DNA of 64,000 nt from Streptomyces sp. NBC_00335 (GTDB lineage: Bacteria > Actinomycetota > Actinomycetes > Streptomycetales > Streptomycetaceae). The translations under genes and the position numbers were made by a program. A model generated the notes under the pieces. The model was not told the origin of the DNA. It was given only the letters and a program-made list of their open reading frames with translations, and made no database searches. This document shows positions 63,017 to 64,000 of the stretch, in pieces (position 1 is the stretch's first letter; every line of letters starts with the position of its first letter). Where the stretch lies: assembly GCF_036127095.1 (NCBI RefSeq), contig NZ_CP108006.1:5199501-5263500 (forward strand). Direction: 5' to 3'.

Positions 63017-64000
63017 TGGCCACCGATCTTTCGAACATCGTCAAGGCGTACGACGTACGAGGCGTGGTGCCGGACGAGTGGGACGAGCACCTGGCCGAGC
63101 TGTTCGGTGCCGCCTTCGTCGAGGTGACCGGTGCCCGGGCCATCGTCATCGGCCACGACATGCGGCCCTCCTCCCCGGCCCTGTCGGGCGCCTTCGCGCG
63201 CGGCGCGGCCGCCCGCGGCGTGGACGTCACCCTCATCGGGCTGTGCTCCACCGACCAGCTGTACTACGCCTCCGGCAAGCTGAACCTGCCGGGCGCGATG
63301 TTCACGGCCTCGCACAACCCGGCGCAGTACAACGGCATCAAGCTCTGCCGGGCCGGCGCCGCCCCGGTCGGCCAGGACACCGGCCTGTCCACCATCCGCG
63401 AGCTCGCCGAGAAGTGGAGCGACGAGGGCGCCCCGGCGATCCCCGCCGGCACCGTCCCCGGCACCGTCACCGAGCAGGACACCCTCACCGGCTACGCCGA
63501 CCACCTGAAGGGCCTGGTCGACCTCACCGCCGTCCGCCCGCTCAAGGTCGTCGTCGACGCGGGCAACGGCATGGGCGGGCACACCGTCCCCACCGTCTTC
63601 ACGGGCCTCCCGCTGGACCTGGTCCCCATGTACTTCGAGCTGGACGGGACCTTCCCGAACCACGAGGCCAACCCCCTCGACCCGAAGAACATCGTCGACC
63701 TCCAGGCCCGCGTACTGGCCGAGGGCGCCGACCTCGGCATCGCCTTCGACGGCGACGCCGACCGCTGCTTCATCGTCGACGAGCGCGGCCAGGGCGTCTC
63801 CCCGTCCGCCATCACCGCCCTGGTCGCCGCCCGCGAACTGGCCCGCAACGGCGGCACCGGCACCGTGATCCACAACCTGATCACCTCCTGGTCCGTCCCC
63901 GAGGTCGTCCGCGAGAACGGCGGCACCCCCGTCCGCACGCGCGTCGGCCACTCCTTCATCAAGGAGGAGATGGCCAAGTCCGGCGCCATCTTCGGCGGCG
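63017..64000 (+). CDS. manB: Phosphomannomutase/phosphoglucomutase (cut by window edge)
   Basis: A GTG at 63017 with AGGAGG upstream opens a frame that runs beyond the window (328 residues visible). Phosphohexomutase motifs are VKAYDVRGVVPDEWDEH, the phosphoserine loop MFTASHNPAQYNGIK, and the metal loop GIAFDGDADRCFIVDE. It interconverts mannose-6-phosphate and mannose-1-phosphate, the precursor of GDP-mannose. It connects to the nucleotidyltransferase at 36202 and the mannosyltransferase-like genes. The C-terminal sugar- and phosphate-binding domain is not visible. Confidence 0.93.

Overview
The window reads as a chromosomal segment of a Streptomyces or a very close relative. GC content is very high and third codon positions are almost all G or C. 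GTG and TTG starts are frequent, and many gene pairs overlap by 4 bp. An 87-residue WhiB sits in a neighbourhood (cysteine dioxygenase, fbiA/fbiB, a block of LytR-CpsA-Psr genes, DUF3499, phosphomannomutase) that matches, from memory, the Streptomyces whiB region. No tRNA, rRNA, CRISPR array or transposase was seen.

Left edge (1-6500): a leftward set of five genes (partial ATP-grasp ligase, glutamate-1-semialdehyde-type aminotransferase, opine-dehydrogenase-like oxidoreductase, two Fe(II)/2-oxoglutarate oxygenases) looks like the end of an accessory pathway making a modified amino-acid metabolite. About 1.2 kb with no convincing gene follows.

Metabolic block (6501-17598): a MurR/RpiR regulator, a divergent FAD monooxygenase/TetR pair with four operator-like sites, a repeat-filled gap, a fold-type III PLP decarboxylase, and a histidine utilisation operon hutU - M20 amidohydrolase - hutF - hutI.

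Surface block (17776-22005): four overlapping or closely spaced genes for secreted proteins. Two carry C-terminal sortase signals (LPQTG and LAQTG) and share a Cys-bounded domain; the other two are membrane-anchored. This is the best candidate here for an undescribed system.

Housekeeping block (22080-39320): a POT peptide transporter, a two-component system, GtrA, purK-purE, an M19 dipeptidase followed by a paralogue that has lost most metal ligands, a GT87 mannosyltransferase, UDP-glucose dehydrogenase, acyl-CoA dehydrogenase, a sugar-1-phosphate nucleotidyltransferase and a thioesterase.

Cell envelope block (37325-50660): five LCP-family proteins, a GT2 glycosyltransferase, an SGNH hydrolase, a truncated AMP-binding protein and a PGRP-type amidase. 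Supply of UDP-glucuronate and GDP-mannose precursors together with glycopolymer attachment suggests cell-wall glycopolymer assembly.

Right block (51205-64000): DNA glycosylase, fbiB-fbiA (coenzyme F420), cysteine dioxygenase, whiB, a very large GT2 membrane protein paired with a DUF5719 protein, a metallopeptidase-like protein, DUF3499 and the start of manB. A dispersed repeat family built on a GGCGTTTGAGG core occupies four gaps (about 9.3-10.2, 16.2-16.4, 50.7-51.2 and 61.7-61.85 kb). The genes at both window edges are cut off.
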